A DNA stretch of 64,000 nucleotides from Cristatella mucedo (taxonomy: Eukaryota; Bryozoa; Phylactolaemata; Cristatellidae). Below, piece after piece: positions 33,601 to 47,747 of the stretch. Below the pieces are notes generated by a model, which had not been told where the DNA came from, did no database searches, and saw nothing but the letters and a program-made list of their open reading frames with translations. Each line of letters opens with the position of its first letter. Position 1 is the stretch's first letter. The position numbers and the translations under genes are program-made. The stretch spans positions 9,539,501 through 9,603,500 of the forward strand of contig WPIO01000007.1 in the NCBI GenBank assembly GCA_009760855.2, in the 5' to 3' direction.

Positions 33601-36600
33601 ACCAAGTGCAATTGCAATTCGTGAACTCGGTTGAAATTCCAACACGACAACAATCCAAAACTGACTGCCACCAAAGTTAAGTGATTTTTAAACCATTTAT
33701 CCGAATACGGTTACCCTCGTGTTATGGTTACACTGACTGACCGAGCCGGGAATTTCGAGATCTTAACTCCCCCCCCCAACCAGGCATCTGTGTGTAGGGA
33801 AGTCAAGCCGAGGTTACAGCAGCTTGCCATCCTACGTCAGCTCACGATCTTTCTCCACTTGCAACAAGCCTTGAGTAGCACGATGCTGTCGAATGCTTGA
33901 TCAGCTATTACAGTGAATGCATGCCTGGGCAAGTCCGGCAGGTCTTTGCAAATAAAGAGAGGATGCTATAAACGCTGTATCAGTTCAATAAATCGAGTAC
34001 AATACGTGATAAACGTGGAAATATGCTGCTGCTCCATCAATCAGTGCACACTTTTGATAACAGCAACGTTCGATATTTACTCTAAATGCAGGTGAGTAGG
34101 AGGCTATCATGGCCGCTGTCCCAGCAGTCAAAATAAATACTTATGAGCTTAAGTGCATCTACATGCCTGAATGTGCATATACACTCGAGCGCAAAAGTAT
34201 CCGGACCCCTTGTTTATGAGAAGTAGCAGGCATTCGACTGCCAAACATTCAATCAAAGCACAAAGAACGAATGCGTCCAACAAACATAATGCTTTTGCAA
34301 TGACGTTTTTCATAGAGCGATGCATACCAGAACAAATTATGAGAGAGGGCATCTTCAAACCTTAAAAGTCATTTAATAACGATAGCTTTCCCCATTTTAC
34401 AGTGCATTGAAAACGACTGCATTGTCTGCTTCTTAAGGTCCATGGATATGCGCAGAGATATGAAAACAACAGTACGATACACTACTAACACTACACACTA
34501 CAACAGTAGCAATGCTCATTTCCCAACCTCACGCAATCGCCGACTGACATATCTAAGACTATCAAGTTGCCTGCCTTAAAGAATGGCCAAATGCGGGCTT
34601 ATGGCCAAAAAAGGACATGGCAACGTTGAAATAGCTCTATAACGTTGAATTTATGACTCCATAAAAGGTACAACCTAAGGAAGATGGTCACGACCAATAT
34701 AATTGATAACGCACCGAGACACTGCCACCTACAAGTCACAATGCCTACTAGGACGGACTGGCAAAGAGAGGATCTTTAGACAGCTTTTCACCCCTATACT
34801 TTGCTTACTATACTTGCTTACCTACTATACTTTGCTACTACCCTTGCTATATTTTTCACCCCTATACTTACGTTCATGCTCAAATGCAATGTATGTCTGT
34901 AACACCACAAAGCCACAAAGACTGTGTGGGTGTTACACAGAAAAGTTTAGTATAAGGCACTCACAGCTTAAGCAGCTTTCGGTAGCCAACAGACTTCATC
35001 TCACGAAACAAAGAGAAAGTGGGAAGCATAGCAAAGTCAGGAGAGCAGTTGAGGTAGTGAGTAGCATGTTAGTAGCAGCTCAGGACCACTGAAAAGGATG
35101 AGCCATAGTCTGCAGTAGGAGAGTAGTTGTCGTTGCGTAAGAATCATGGAAGCGAGTTCCACAGTCTAGGACCTGCAGAGCAAAAGCTTCTGTTGCCAAC
35201 GGTCTTTAAGCTAAGGAATGGAACAGCTAATTTATTGTCCATACAGGACCTGAGGGCACGAGGAGGCTGAAACTGGTGCAGCAGTTCAGCTAGGTATGGA
35301 GGAGTCAAGCCGTGGCGGGCCATGTGGGTCAGTGTAAGAACTTTGCCTGCAAACTTTGCTCTCAAAGCCTGCAGGTAGCTGATGGGAGGCTAGTTGGGAA
35401 GCTAGTTGATAGGGATACGATCAGGAGTCGAGCAAATGAACGAGGTCAGCTTGCTCGGAATGCAAAAAAGAAGCCACTTAGTGCCCTTCATGCATCAAGT
35501 GGCTCATTTGGGGTGGGTTGGGGCAAGAGCACAGTGGACACACTCGAAGACAAGAACAAAACGAAATGGGGCAGTGACAGCGAATTTGCCATTTTTGGCA
35601 ACTGAATACGTATACACTAGGTACTGTACCGTTGGCCTAATAAAGATTTCAACGATAATTGGTTTCTGTAGATTTCTGAAGAAGGAATTTGGGGGCAAAG
35701 GGGTCATAGTTTGAGGTTGCTTCAGTAGCGGATACCAGGCATTATGATGCGAGGCGTTTATTTAGAGATACTCCAAAGGATTGCAATATCTAGCGAAATG
35801 AGCCTTGCACAGAGACAGTTTTCTTTTCTAACGGCACAATGAGCCTAAGCATGTGGCTAAGGGTGTTCATATTTTTTTCCAATACTCTGTTATCTTTAGT
35901 TTAGGGCCATTGTGCTAGCAGAGTGGCCGAGTAAATCTTCAGACCAGAAACCCATTGAGCGTTTCTGGGGTGAAGAGAATAGAAGGCTCGGAGCTCAGGC
36001 GGGTCGTATCACATCTAAAGAATCGCTTTTCTAAAGTTTCCTGGATGTTCGGAGAACGACAAGGCTAGCTGTTTGCGAAGGTTTAGTTGGCACTAGGCCG
36101 GAGTGGCTCACACAGGTTATTGCTTATCGTGTTGGTGTAACTTAATTTTAGCACTAAAAATTGTTCATGCTGGTACTACAACTTCGCTTACATATTACTT
36201 AAGCTTAATTTATACTCATCGGCACATGATTACAGCAGGTTGTAATTACGTTTTTATTATCGGAATCGGAACCTTTTGGGTCCGGCGGCCACTTAAGGCA
36301 GGCGCTCGTGTGTACCGTATTTTTACGAGTATCAGTCGCACTTTTTCGATTTTTTTTTTGAAAAAATAAACCGACTTGCGACACTGAAAGTCAAATAATG
36401 TCAAAATTAAAAAAACACTCCTTGCCTAACTATATAGACTGCTTGTTCATACGGGATTAACTAATTACAATACTTTACTGTAGCTGACCATAGACTCTAA
36501 AATTGCAAATTTCAAACATGGTGGATAGAACTGAAGGTGATGCAACCTATGAGAAAAGTGGCGATTCAGACATTTACAATGCTGCAGGAGACTGTGAAGG

Positions 36601-39600
36601 TGTTAGCAGCGATACTGATGAGTTTCTTGCTAACTGTGATGATTGAAGCAAACTAATATTAATAAAAAAATTAGCTATATATTCAGTACTATTTTTCAAT
36701 TAAAAAAGTGTCCATAAATTTAGAGTGCGACTTATACTTGGGTGCAATTTATAATCGTAAAAATGTGGTATATGTGTGTGAGAGCTACACATACATATTT
36801 TAACATAAACCTATAGATAAACAGGTACCACTTTCTTTACAACCCGCAAAAACTAAGCTGTTTGACTGAAGAAAGAGGCTAACTTTTTTCTAAGCCATTC
36901 TCAAAGTCCGAGTTGCCTTCCTTCAGAATGCCTGGCATGGCAAAGGTCCAAGTTACCAGGTACAAGTAAATGTGGAGTGCATTTAGTTTACTGATGCAGG
37001 AAAGCAAATAAGTGAGTTTTGAAGAGGTCAACATACCCTGTCACAAACGTCCGAGCACTTAGCTACTCATTGGACCACGTACAGCATGCACATAATCTGC
37101 CACCCCAGAATCATAGCCACAGCCAATGTGCAGAGCAAAAAAGCTGAGCACGACGATGACTTCTACCTTCAAGCTCATACAGTTGCACGTGCCTTCGGTC
37201 AGCATGATGCTAACAGAGCTACTCTCAATGCCAGCAATGTTTACGGTCCCATTCCTGACGTCAAGCGATAGATCTGCAATTTGAAAGAGGACCATTCGAA
37301 GAACAAAAAGCTGAGCCCTGGTCACAAGCAGAGCACAGATCCTTTTCTTATGAAGTAAAAGTAAAGGTTAGCTGATTCAACGGCGTCATGTACATAGTGG
37401 GCTGAAGAGTCGTAGCAGCTATCACCACTTTTTGCAGAAGGCAAACAAGAATTATCACTTCAACCTAATCTTCAGCTAAAGAAACATCTCTTGAACTGGT
37501 CTGTCTCACTTTTAGTGTGGTCTGGATCCCATGATGGCACATAATTCGATAGCTTGTCTTGCAGTACTAACTTTTTAAATGTACAAACAACTCGTCAGGA
37601 TACATCTTTAATTCATCAGCCAATAAGAGGCATTAGGGCTTTGAAGCCCGGTTGTCATGCAAGAAAACAGTATTCGTATGCACACTAATGCATGAAATTG
37701 CGCATGTAATCACTAATCAATTGACATTCTCCATACTACCAGCATATGCAGAGTGCTCAGAAAGAGATCAAGTTCTCTAAAAGGCACTTATACAAATAAT
37801 GCATTATTATTATTACAGTCACTAGCTGTTCCACTTATGTTCACACTTCTTACATTCTAAAATGTCCTGATAGCTCCAAGTACAATAACGGAATGAATCG
37901 CCTGCTATAGCTCATTAGATGTAGTGCATGCCGTGGGTAGTGCACTCAGACCGTCTCCAATGAACTTGGAATCACTCTGATACATATTAATTAAAAACTG
38001 ACTTGGTGACAGATTAATTTAAGACTGGTGGCTTGGTCAAAGGTAGCCCAAATCAATAAGCTCTCTTGTTAATAGAGGCCGCAGCCCCCTACCTACTGAA
38101 GCTCTGCTGATGTTGCTTCAACCGTGTTGATCCCGAAAGCTGCTAATAGCTGCACTGGGCCAACGCCAAGCTGCTACCTGCTACCCCGGCTACTTGACTA
38201 CCGTGGCTGTGCCGTGCGCTTGCTTTGTCAGGCGAGATTCGCAATGCTGACCGTGAATACAGGTCAGCATTGCACTCAAGCTACGACTGACACACGCATA
38301 CAAGTCCAGCACAAGCAGCATCCACTTGCAGACTGCTCGTGGATGGACACCAACACAAATTAATAGGCAACAGGGCGGATAATTCAACTGGTGAGATCGG
38401 CTTAGCACTTGGGACGCCATTCTCCTGAAGGCAGGTCAAATGCTCTCGAGATAGGTGAATCGACAGTCTCGAGACAGTTGGTGAGCAATCCTGAATGATC
38501 TGCATGCCGGTTCGGCGGTTCCGGTTCAGAAAGCTGCCTGAGCTGGCGCGAACTCGGATGCCGGAGCAGCAATGGGTGTGACGCGCAAACGGCTCACAAT
38601 ATGGCCTAGCGCCACCACCTGAGGAGCCAGCACAGCAAGCGATGCCCTACCGAGCCAAGCAGGAGACCGGTAGCGCATGACAATGCCGCCAGGCACAGAC
38701 AACGAACTGCCCACTGCGGCTATGCAAGTGCAACAGCCAGCAGTGAGACCGCGATGCTTTAAACGAGTCTACCACTGCTCGTCGACACATGTCTCGACAG
38801 ATAAGCGGAGAACACGAGAGCAGAGTAAGGCTCAGACAGAAGCCGTTTATTTCCGAACGAAGGGGCCGGGGCCTAGAGTGGCCATCTGAGGCTGGCTGGG
38901 GAAGTGGAAGAACATCCATGTCTGTTATTGGGTCTGCTTGTTGCAGTACTTGAGTGACTCTCGGAAGACAAAGTTTTTCTAGTCATCGACCCTGATTCTC
39001 TTGCTTCCTGCACCGATGGAGCAGCTGAGGTCTGCCACACATCGGCAAGCATTTGCACGACCCACAAGTCAAGCCTGCACCAGCTGTGGTCGGCTGCCAA
39101 AAGCACCAATCGGCCGATCTGCATTAAACATCGGCCATCCTCACATCCAAATTTTGGCTGGCGCAGCTGGACGTGCCAGCTGCTAGCGCTGACACGAACG
39201 CATGACGACTGGCAGCCACCATGACACAGTGCCTCAGCCATCTTGCCCGGGGCTCACTGGTACCATGCTGCAGCCACATGCACTTGTACTGCGTTCGTAT
39301 GTGAGCAAATGCACAAAAAACAAGCAGCCAGGGCACGGCGGCTCAAAGAGCAGGCTTTCGACTGTTACAAACAGCTCGGTAACGACAGCAATGCAAGTAG
39401 TGAGTTTGAAGTATCAGCCTTCCACCCACCCACCCTCATCACAGGCCAGCCAGCAGGCCTTAATTGGCTACTTCTCAGCTGCACGGTCGCTGAGTGCAGC
39501 TAAGGAGGCAGGCAGCTTCAGCTCTGAGTAGGTCAAATAAAAGACCAATCGCGACTTGCTCAGACGACAAGCAACAGTAAGGAAGCCTCAAAGTTCAAGC

Positions 39601-41070
39601 CCCACTTCAGATGCTCCTGTGCTGCCCCTGGTAGCCGGCTGCTGCTGCTGCCACGGCAGCACCGGCTAAGCAGCAGCTGCTTACCATGCCTGTAGTAGCG
39701 GCAGCATTCTTTAACTCCCAATGGGTACGGTCGTGTTGCAAGCTTTACGAGGCAAGAGACAATCTGACAGCATGGCACATACCCAGAGAGCTCTGGGCGG
39801 CTTGCGTTTTTGACCTAGCCTTCCTGAGGAGGCAAAGATCGGAAATCGGCCTGCACCCCTCCCCCATTCCCCCAGATGATAGCCCAGGAGATAAGGTGCT
39901 CCCTCTTAACGACCGAGGTCGTGGGTTCGAATTCTGCAGTTGAGCGATCCTTTACTGCCAACTGCAAGTGGTAGTGATAGCCGATAAGGCTCTTCTGCCA
40001 CTATGAAAATGAGGCTGCTAAATCAGCTGAGATTTACTTAATAGGGCCTGCTGGCAACAGCTGCCAGCAGGCCCTTCCCTACATAAGATTACAAACGACG
40101 TCATGCCCGTACCAAGCAGCACAGCAGCACGTGGTGAGGCTGAACAACCGACCTCCACAGTCAATCGTCTTGTTTGTTCAGTGTCCAAGAGTAGGGGTTA
40201 CTTGCAGCGCTGACTATCCAACGATAATAATAATAATAATAAAACATTTATGTAGCATCTAAGAGAACCGACTCTCTTTATAGGCACTTTACACATAATG
40301 GAAAGAAAGCAGACCAGCTTCCAAGTTAAAACGTTCAAAATTTCAGCTTTACCCACACCTGGTTCTCTTTAAGCTAGACTAGTATAACTCGGTATTGGCA
40401 GGACGGCTGCCGCGAAAGACCATCAAGCCGCTGCACATAGTGCTATATATGACAATTAGGTGGGTCTTTGAATTGGAGAAATGCAGTCTTGTATCCCCTT
40501 TGGGAAAGGAGTTCCTACGACTCACGGCTGATGATCAGATACAAACCACAATTCTTACTCGGACCCACAAGGCCAAAGGCTGCCACTTGACTCACTCAGC
40601 AGTTTGCTGCCATCAGTTTCAGTCTTTTAGTACTTCAGTTTAGTCAATACATCAGCTTGGAATTTCCTTCCCTAGAAATGACGATGCTTAAAGACGCTTT
40701 TGTTAGTGACAGAAGCTTTTGCTCCAAAGGCATACAAGGCCACCATGGGCACCAACAAAATGGCCTGCCATGATCCTTATTACTGGTCGAGTGCTCTATG
40801 ATGCAAAGATGCAAAACTGCAGCTTAGAACAGGGCATGATACAGTATTCGGGTGAACTGCATGAGCTCACTATGGTAAACGACACGCACGAGAGCCTCAC
40901 TGGTAGCCAAACCGAAGCGATCCGAGCTATCTTTCATCTAAGCAGCAGCCCTGGTGCTCGGCAGATCAATTTCGAGAGCTGGATCAGCTTTCCCTGAAGG
41001 TCAGGGTAATTAATTAACCTAGCAGGCATGCAAAGAAGTTTTCCCCACCCCTTATCTGCTACGGTCCACC

Positions 41071-41123
<53 letters not shown>

Positions 41124-44100
41124 CCATGCTCCCCATGAGTGTTTATGTCTCGGTCTGTGTCCATTAGCCTATGTCTCAGTACGCTAGGCTGTTTTTGAAT
41201 CTCTCATTCTTTACCTCCAAGTCTTCCATTCAGTCTGTCATCACATTCCTTTCCCTCTGCATGCAGCTCTCTGCCTCTCTTGTGTAAAGTGAGAGTCTCT
41301 CCCTCTCTCTTTCTCTCTCCTGTACTCGGTCTGCATGGGTCTTTCTCCTCCTTCTATCTGTATCATTCTCTCATTGCTCTCTTGTCTTCATGTTGATATC
41401 CCTCAATGCTGCCGAGCTAAGTGAAAACCGTATGTAAGACTAGCTTTGTGGAATAGCCTCCAGAGAAAGTGGAGGACAGAAAGTGCTCTATCCTTTCTGT
41501 CTGCTCTGCCTCATATTTGTCACCACATATCTGCCTCATGTCTGTCATTACAGGTAAACCATACCACTCACATCGGTGGCCATATCCTGGATCTCGTTAT
41601 CGCTAAGGATGTCAGCCCTGCTGACCTTTATTGTTTGCCGGCTGACCATCTATGATCATTGCTGTCTTGTTTACTGTTCCTGTCCTGTTGTATGGGCAGG
41701 ATACGTCGAGTTTGTCCAGCAATGCAACTTAACATGTATTAACCAGAACATTTTCAAATTTGTTAATGAGGCAGGTCTTCCTTCTTGAGCGGCACCCAGA
41801 CTCGACCGACAGCCTCGATAAACTCACTGATGCAGCAAACATGCTTAGTAGTTCTCTAAACGAGCAAGCTCCCGTACATTTCTGTCCACGTACAATCGCA
41901 GGAATTCCTTTCAACTGACTTCAAAAGATTCAAGGTGTTACGTGCAGGCTTGAATACCACTTTAAGAAGTCTGGGTATGACGACGATCTAGCCAATTTCT
42001 AAGAATTCCTTCGACTATAAACCCGGATGCTTAGAAAAGCTAGGGCTTCCTTTTTCACTCGAAAACTGAAGTCCTACCAGACAGACAAAAACAGATTTAT
42101 AAGATTGTAAACAATTTGCTGGCCAATTCTGAGAGGTCTCACTCCCAAGATATTAACGGCTCGGCCGACAGGTTTTCGGGCTTCACTGAAACATTGTGTA
42201 CATTCATGCCTCCAGAAAGCCCACTCCGAACTAAAGCAACTGTTGAATTACAACCCCTGATTTCCTTAAGCGATTTTCCAAGACTTCTGCAGGCGATGTG
42301 GCTACCTTAATCAAGTCTGGTATAAAGAGCTCGGTTCCTGAAGACCACATACCATTCACTCTATGGTTTTCACTGGCAGACAATCTTAGCCCAGTTATAA
42401 CCGAGATTTTTAATGCTACTCTAGAAAAGAGGGTTGTACCCAAATCCTTCAAATCGGCAATCGCTAGACCGATACTTGAAAAGACTAAATTTAATGCAGA
42501 GGTCCTTGCAAGCTATCACCTAGTTTACCTTCTTCCTTTTTTGTCAAAGATTCTTGAAACAATGGTCACTACGCAGCTTGTAGCACACATCGAAATGAAC
42601 GATCTTCTGAAAAATCTCAGTCACGGTTTAAGCTGTAACATTCCACTGAAACTTCTCTCCTTTGTGTAACCAATAACATCTTGTGCAGCAACGATGACGG
42701 CCATATCACTGTCTAAGCACTGCTAGATCTATCAGCTGCCTTCAATACTATTGATTACGATATCCTTCTTGAGCGATTGAGTCGGTCTTCTTGAACGGTC
42801 AGTCTGACAGACAAGGCACTGGGGTGGTTCAAATCGTACTTGTCGGTCGGTCGGGTTCAATCCGCATCGTGTAGGGGTCAGGTCTCATCAACCAGACCAG
42901 TCACCAGTAGAGTCAATCAAGGGTCCGTCCTCGGTCCTCTTCTGTTCTCCATTTATACTCAAACTCTGGGAAAAGTTATTCTGGCCCATGGAATCGGCTA
43001 TCACTTATATGCTATCGATACTCAGCTATATTTTGTCATTTAAACCATCGGAATCTGCTTCAGTGACTGATAAACTAAAAACTTGCTTTGCTGACATTAG
43101 ATCCTGGATGTCGCCAAATTTCCCTAAACTAAACGACGGAACTGCTATTCATAGGACACCCCAAGGTTGTGGCTGGACTAGAAGGCTTTGCTCTTCTAAT
43201 AGGTGATGCTGACATGTGACCATCACCGTGTGTTCAGAATTTAGGTGTAGTTTTTGAAAGCTGCCTAAATTTTAAAAGCTATGTTAAGAAGACTGCTGCC
43301 ACAGCCATCACGTCCGATCCATATCCAAGATTAGGAGCTGTCTCCCACAGTTGCTTGTAAAAAATCTAACTAGCTCCCTAGTTCTGTCACGGCTAGATTA
43401 TGTTGTAATTCCCTTTTGGCTGGAATACCAAAAAAGCCACTAGGCCACTGCAGCTGGTTATGAATATGGATGCAAGGCTAGTTTACAAATCCCAGAGGTT
43501 TGAGCTAGTCTCCTTTGCTGAAAAAAAATCCTAGCTGATTAAACAGCCTCTTTTTGTATAGCGACAGAAAAGCCTTTACGGCTATCACCACCGCTTGCAG
43601 TGGCGATAAAGAATCGCCCACCGCAGGAATCGAACCCACGACCTCGAGCTTGGATGGCTGCCGGTTGATGAACGGATACAGAGTAAAGCTCCTATGCTGA
43701 CCCACAAGGCCTGCCATGGGTTAACACCTCCATACCTAGCCGAACTGCTGCACCTGCTTCAGCTTCCTCGTCCCTCAGGTCCTCTATGGACAATAAACGA
43801 GTTCTTTCATTTCTCCGCTTAAAAACCGTAGGTGACAGAAGCTTTAGCTCTGCAGCTCCTAGACTGCGGAACTCACTTCCAGAATTCCCATGCAACGACA
43901 TCTACTCTCCTGCTCCCGACTATGGCCCGGCCGCCCAGAGCTGCTACTTCCATGCTACTCATTACCTCGACTGCTAACCTGACTCAGCTAACCTGCTTCT
44001 CACTTTCTTTTTGCTGCGATTTGCTGAGATGAAGTCGGTAGGCTACCGTATGTGTACCTAAAGCCAACAACCACATAATCTTTGTAACTTTGTGGAGTTA

Positions 44101-47100
44101 CAGACAAAAATACATTATATGAAATTTGTACAGCCCTTTAGCTGAACTAAGTCTCTTTCTGGGCACCTTACATATGCATTAGAGGAAGCATTTCAATCGG
44201 CTCGTGACAGCATTAGAGCCAATGCTGTGAGAAACATGTGCATTTTTATCTTTCCTTTAATGTTGTCAAGTCACGGGATTTCTAAAGTCACTCGGGAGTG
44301 AGTCCCAGGCTATCATACTTCAACATACAAACCAAAAGCACGGTCTCCTGAGGATTTAAGGTTGGTTCGAGACACAGCTTAACGGCTTGAGTCAGAAGAG
44401 TATGTGGTACTATATATAGCTTGATAGCAAAGTAGTTCGGATAGGTAGGGTGGAGCAAGAGAAAGCAAGAACCTAAAAGTGAGTGACAAAACCGTGAAGT
44501 TGATGTGCTGCTTGATTGGGAGCTAGTTCAGGTAGGTGAGAGGTGTGTAGTATCGAAACTGCAACGTTTACGACAGACAGGCGTAGCAATAAATGTAGGC
44601 ACCAAATGCAAGTGACTTATTGCACAGGCTTGCAGACCTGCGAGTAGTGAGTTGCAGAATTCGAAATGGCATGCCACGAATGCATAAACCGACTTGGATG
44701 TGGTACCCCTCTCTAGGGAGGCCCGACATTTCCCTATGCTATTGAGTACCACTAGGTATGCCTATTACTAGCACGATGGTCGTATTGACGTTCAATGTGA
44801 GAAAGTGTGTTGCCAACTCAGTGCTAATGTCAGCAATACATGCAGCAAGGAAGTTGAGAGAGCTCGATAGGGTGTGGAAAGCTGAGACGGATCACATCAC
44901 GGGTGTGAGCCGTGATGGCACACTAGGTAAGGCGGTTGCTTTCACGACCTCGGTCCCGAGGTCATGGGTTCGATTCCTGTGGTGGGCGATCCTTTATCGC
45001 CACTGCAAGGGGTGGTGATAGCCGTAAAGGCTCTTCTGTCGCTATACAAAAAGAGGCTGTTTAATCAGCTAGGATTTATTTTTTTACAGCTGTGTGTCTT
45101 CTGCATAGAGATAAAAGTGGACAAAGCACAGATCAATTGGGTACCCCCTTCCCAAAGTTTGGAGGCTGCCTGGAAGGCTGTTGCCCATTAACATCAATGC
45201 TGTCAAGTCTTCTATTGAGATAGGACCAAACCACAGCAGTGCAGAGCAAGTGATGCCCAAGCTAGATGTGACAGGTACTCCAGAAAGACTTGGTGATCGA
45301 TATAACAAACACTTCCAAAAGATCCAGAAAACCAAGCAGAGAGACTTGGCCCAAGTCTGCATTCCTGAGAAGGTCGCTATATACTCACAGCAGTTTGGAC
45401 TTAGGGCAGTAATAAGCTCCAAAACCTCACTGTAACTTATACAAGATTCAAGTGCTGATGTATGAGTTTAGCTGGTTGCCATTACTTGTTCCAGTATCTT
45501 TGATAGGAACGGTAGCAGGGAGATCTTTCAGAATTTTCTTAAATTCCTCTCGACTTGTTTTGCCTAACCAATGGGTGGCCTAAAAAGAAAATTTTTTTAA
45601 GGATGCAGGAGCAAGACCAATGCTAAAGGAATATTTATTACGGTAGTCATGCAGGTCACCAGTGGATCCATGCATCTCAGAAGGTAAAGTCCAGGATCTA
45701 GAGAGCTAGTAGTCTTCTTACACTGGGAAATAAACTTCAAGGAGAAGTCACTAGTGGCAGGCTTTAAGGTGGACATTGAGGTCCTGCAAGGAAGTAGAGA
45801 GAAGTCCTGTGGAGGGGTGACCTTAAAGATAGATTCTCAAGACCTTATTTATTTTGCTGACAAAGAAGCTAAAGAAACGATCGACTAGACAGCCACAAGG
45901 AGCACTGGGTAATGTTGATGAGGGGTCGATGGTAAACCTAGGAGAGGTTGATGGTCAACATAGGCATTTTTTATGACGTATCCAAGATTCCACAATAATA
46001 ATAAGAATAATAATAATAATATATTTGCATAGCACTCTCAGAGAACTGAATCTCACTCTAGGCACTTTACAGATGCTACATATAAAGCATTACCAAATTT
46101 TTGGTAGTAACTTCTGCGAGCAGCAGGCATAGTAAGCAGGTACGTGCACACGAAGGACGAAAACAGAAACAATATTTTTTAAAGTGAGACATTTGCTAAG
46201 CCAGAGAAGAAAACTCATCCGGAACCATTCATTCAGAGATTAATCAGCCAATGTATGAACATCAACACATAAGGCATCAGTTGGGTCGCTGAAATGAATA
46301 TTACAATCTCCCATTATGAGCTAAAGACGATTGCCTGAGCACAAAATCAAAATGGGATCATACATCTGAAATAAAGTAAGACTTGGTAACAGGGAGGCGA
46401 TAGATTACTACCACCATGGGCAACATGCTGTTAAAAGGGGCTCAAAGTAAGAGATTCGAAAGATTGCTTCGAGGGGAGTGCAAGAGACTTGAAACTGCAG
46501 ACTGGCCGAGCAAAAATGGCTATTCATCTACCAATTTCGACTGATCTCGGGTTGTGAAAGAAAGAAACACCCCTACAGTTAGCCTCTGTTATGACCATGC
46601 AGTTGGTCGAATTCAGCCAGGTCTCGGTCGAAGACAACATATCAAGGGCATCGTCAATCATACTGGCAAGTATTACTAGGATTTATAGCACATCGAACGT
46701 GCATTCCACATACACACATTAAGGGTGGCCATCCGAATAGTACGGTCACTTACGAGTCGAGTCGAAGAAGCTACAGTGAAAACTCACTACGGTTCGGAAG
46801 CATTAGCCCTTGGCAGCTCTGCCGAGATTGTGGACCGGAACAGATGACTGACGAAACTAGCTCTGCGGTATATTTTTAAGTTCAACCGCAGGACTGAAGA
46901 ATGAGCAATAAGGCTACAATGACAGCAGCATGGCTCAACAGTAAGCAGTAGGCAGCCTTGGTACCCATTGTTAAATTGCATAAGAAGCCACAGTGAAAAT
47001 GTTTGCAAGCAGCAGCAACAGACACCTGCAGAAAAAGAAAGCAAGAGATGCAACTAGCTCAGGTCAGAGAACGAATAGCTATGGTAGACTGGGCCTCTCA

Positions 47101-47698
47101 GGGCTCCAAACGATGCGAAACAGCATCTACCCAAAACCAGCCAGAGAATCCTGCTCCGGGGCAGTGCCGAAGCCAGGATTTTCATCTATAGGTAAGACCT
47201 GCAAAATTTGTATGTAGGGGCAACCCAAAAGATTTTCAAGTAGGCAGGCTAGACCGACAATCAATGAAAAACCTAGAGCAAAATTATAAGTGTTCACTCG
47301 ACACGAACTCGAGGTTGCTCATGGAGTGGTACTAACACATAATTTCTTGGCTGGTGGGCATACGAATAGGGGGCGCCCGCCTTGCTACTCCATTGTAGGG
47401 GGAAATGTCCCCCCCTACTGCTCCAGAACACCAACTTCTTTACTGAAAATTGCCTAACTTAATAGGCTACACCATTAAACAGTTGGCGTCAGGAGATTTG
47501 GCTTCACTGATCCTACTATGATTCATTCCCTACAATGATCACGGTCAAACAGCTTAGCAAACAACTGGAAGCTCAGATTTATAATTTTCAACCAAGTCAT
47601 TCGATAGAGCGAATGTGAGAGTGAGCGAGATAGAGAGACAGGTAAAGAAATCTTGCACCAAGATATACACAGGGAGAGAGAGAGAGAGAGAGAGTGCA

Positions 47699-47747
<49 letters not shown>

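Noticed and set aside
44909-44985. Functional tRNA gene at the SINE-1 head
   Set aside because: A and B boxes are present, but the sequence continues into a conserved SINE body and is repeated many times. No acceptor stem closes.
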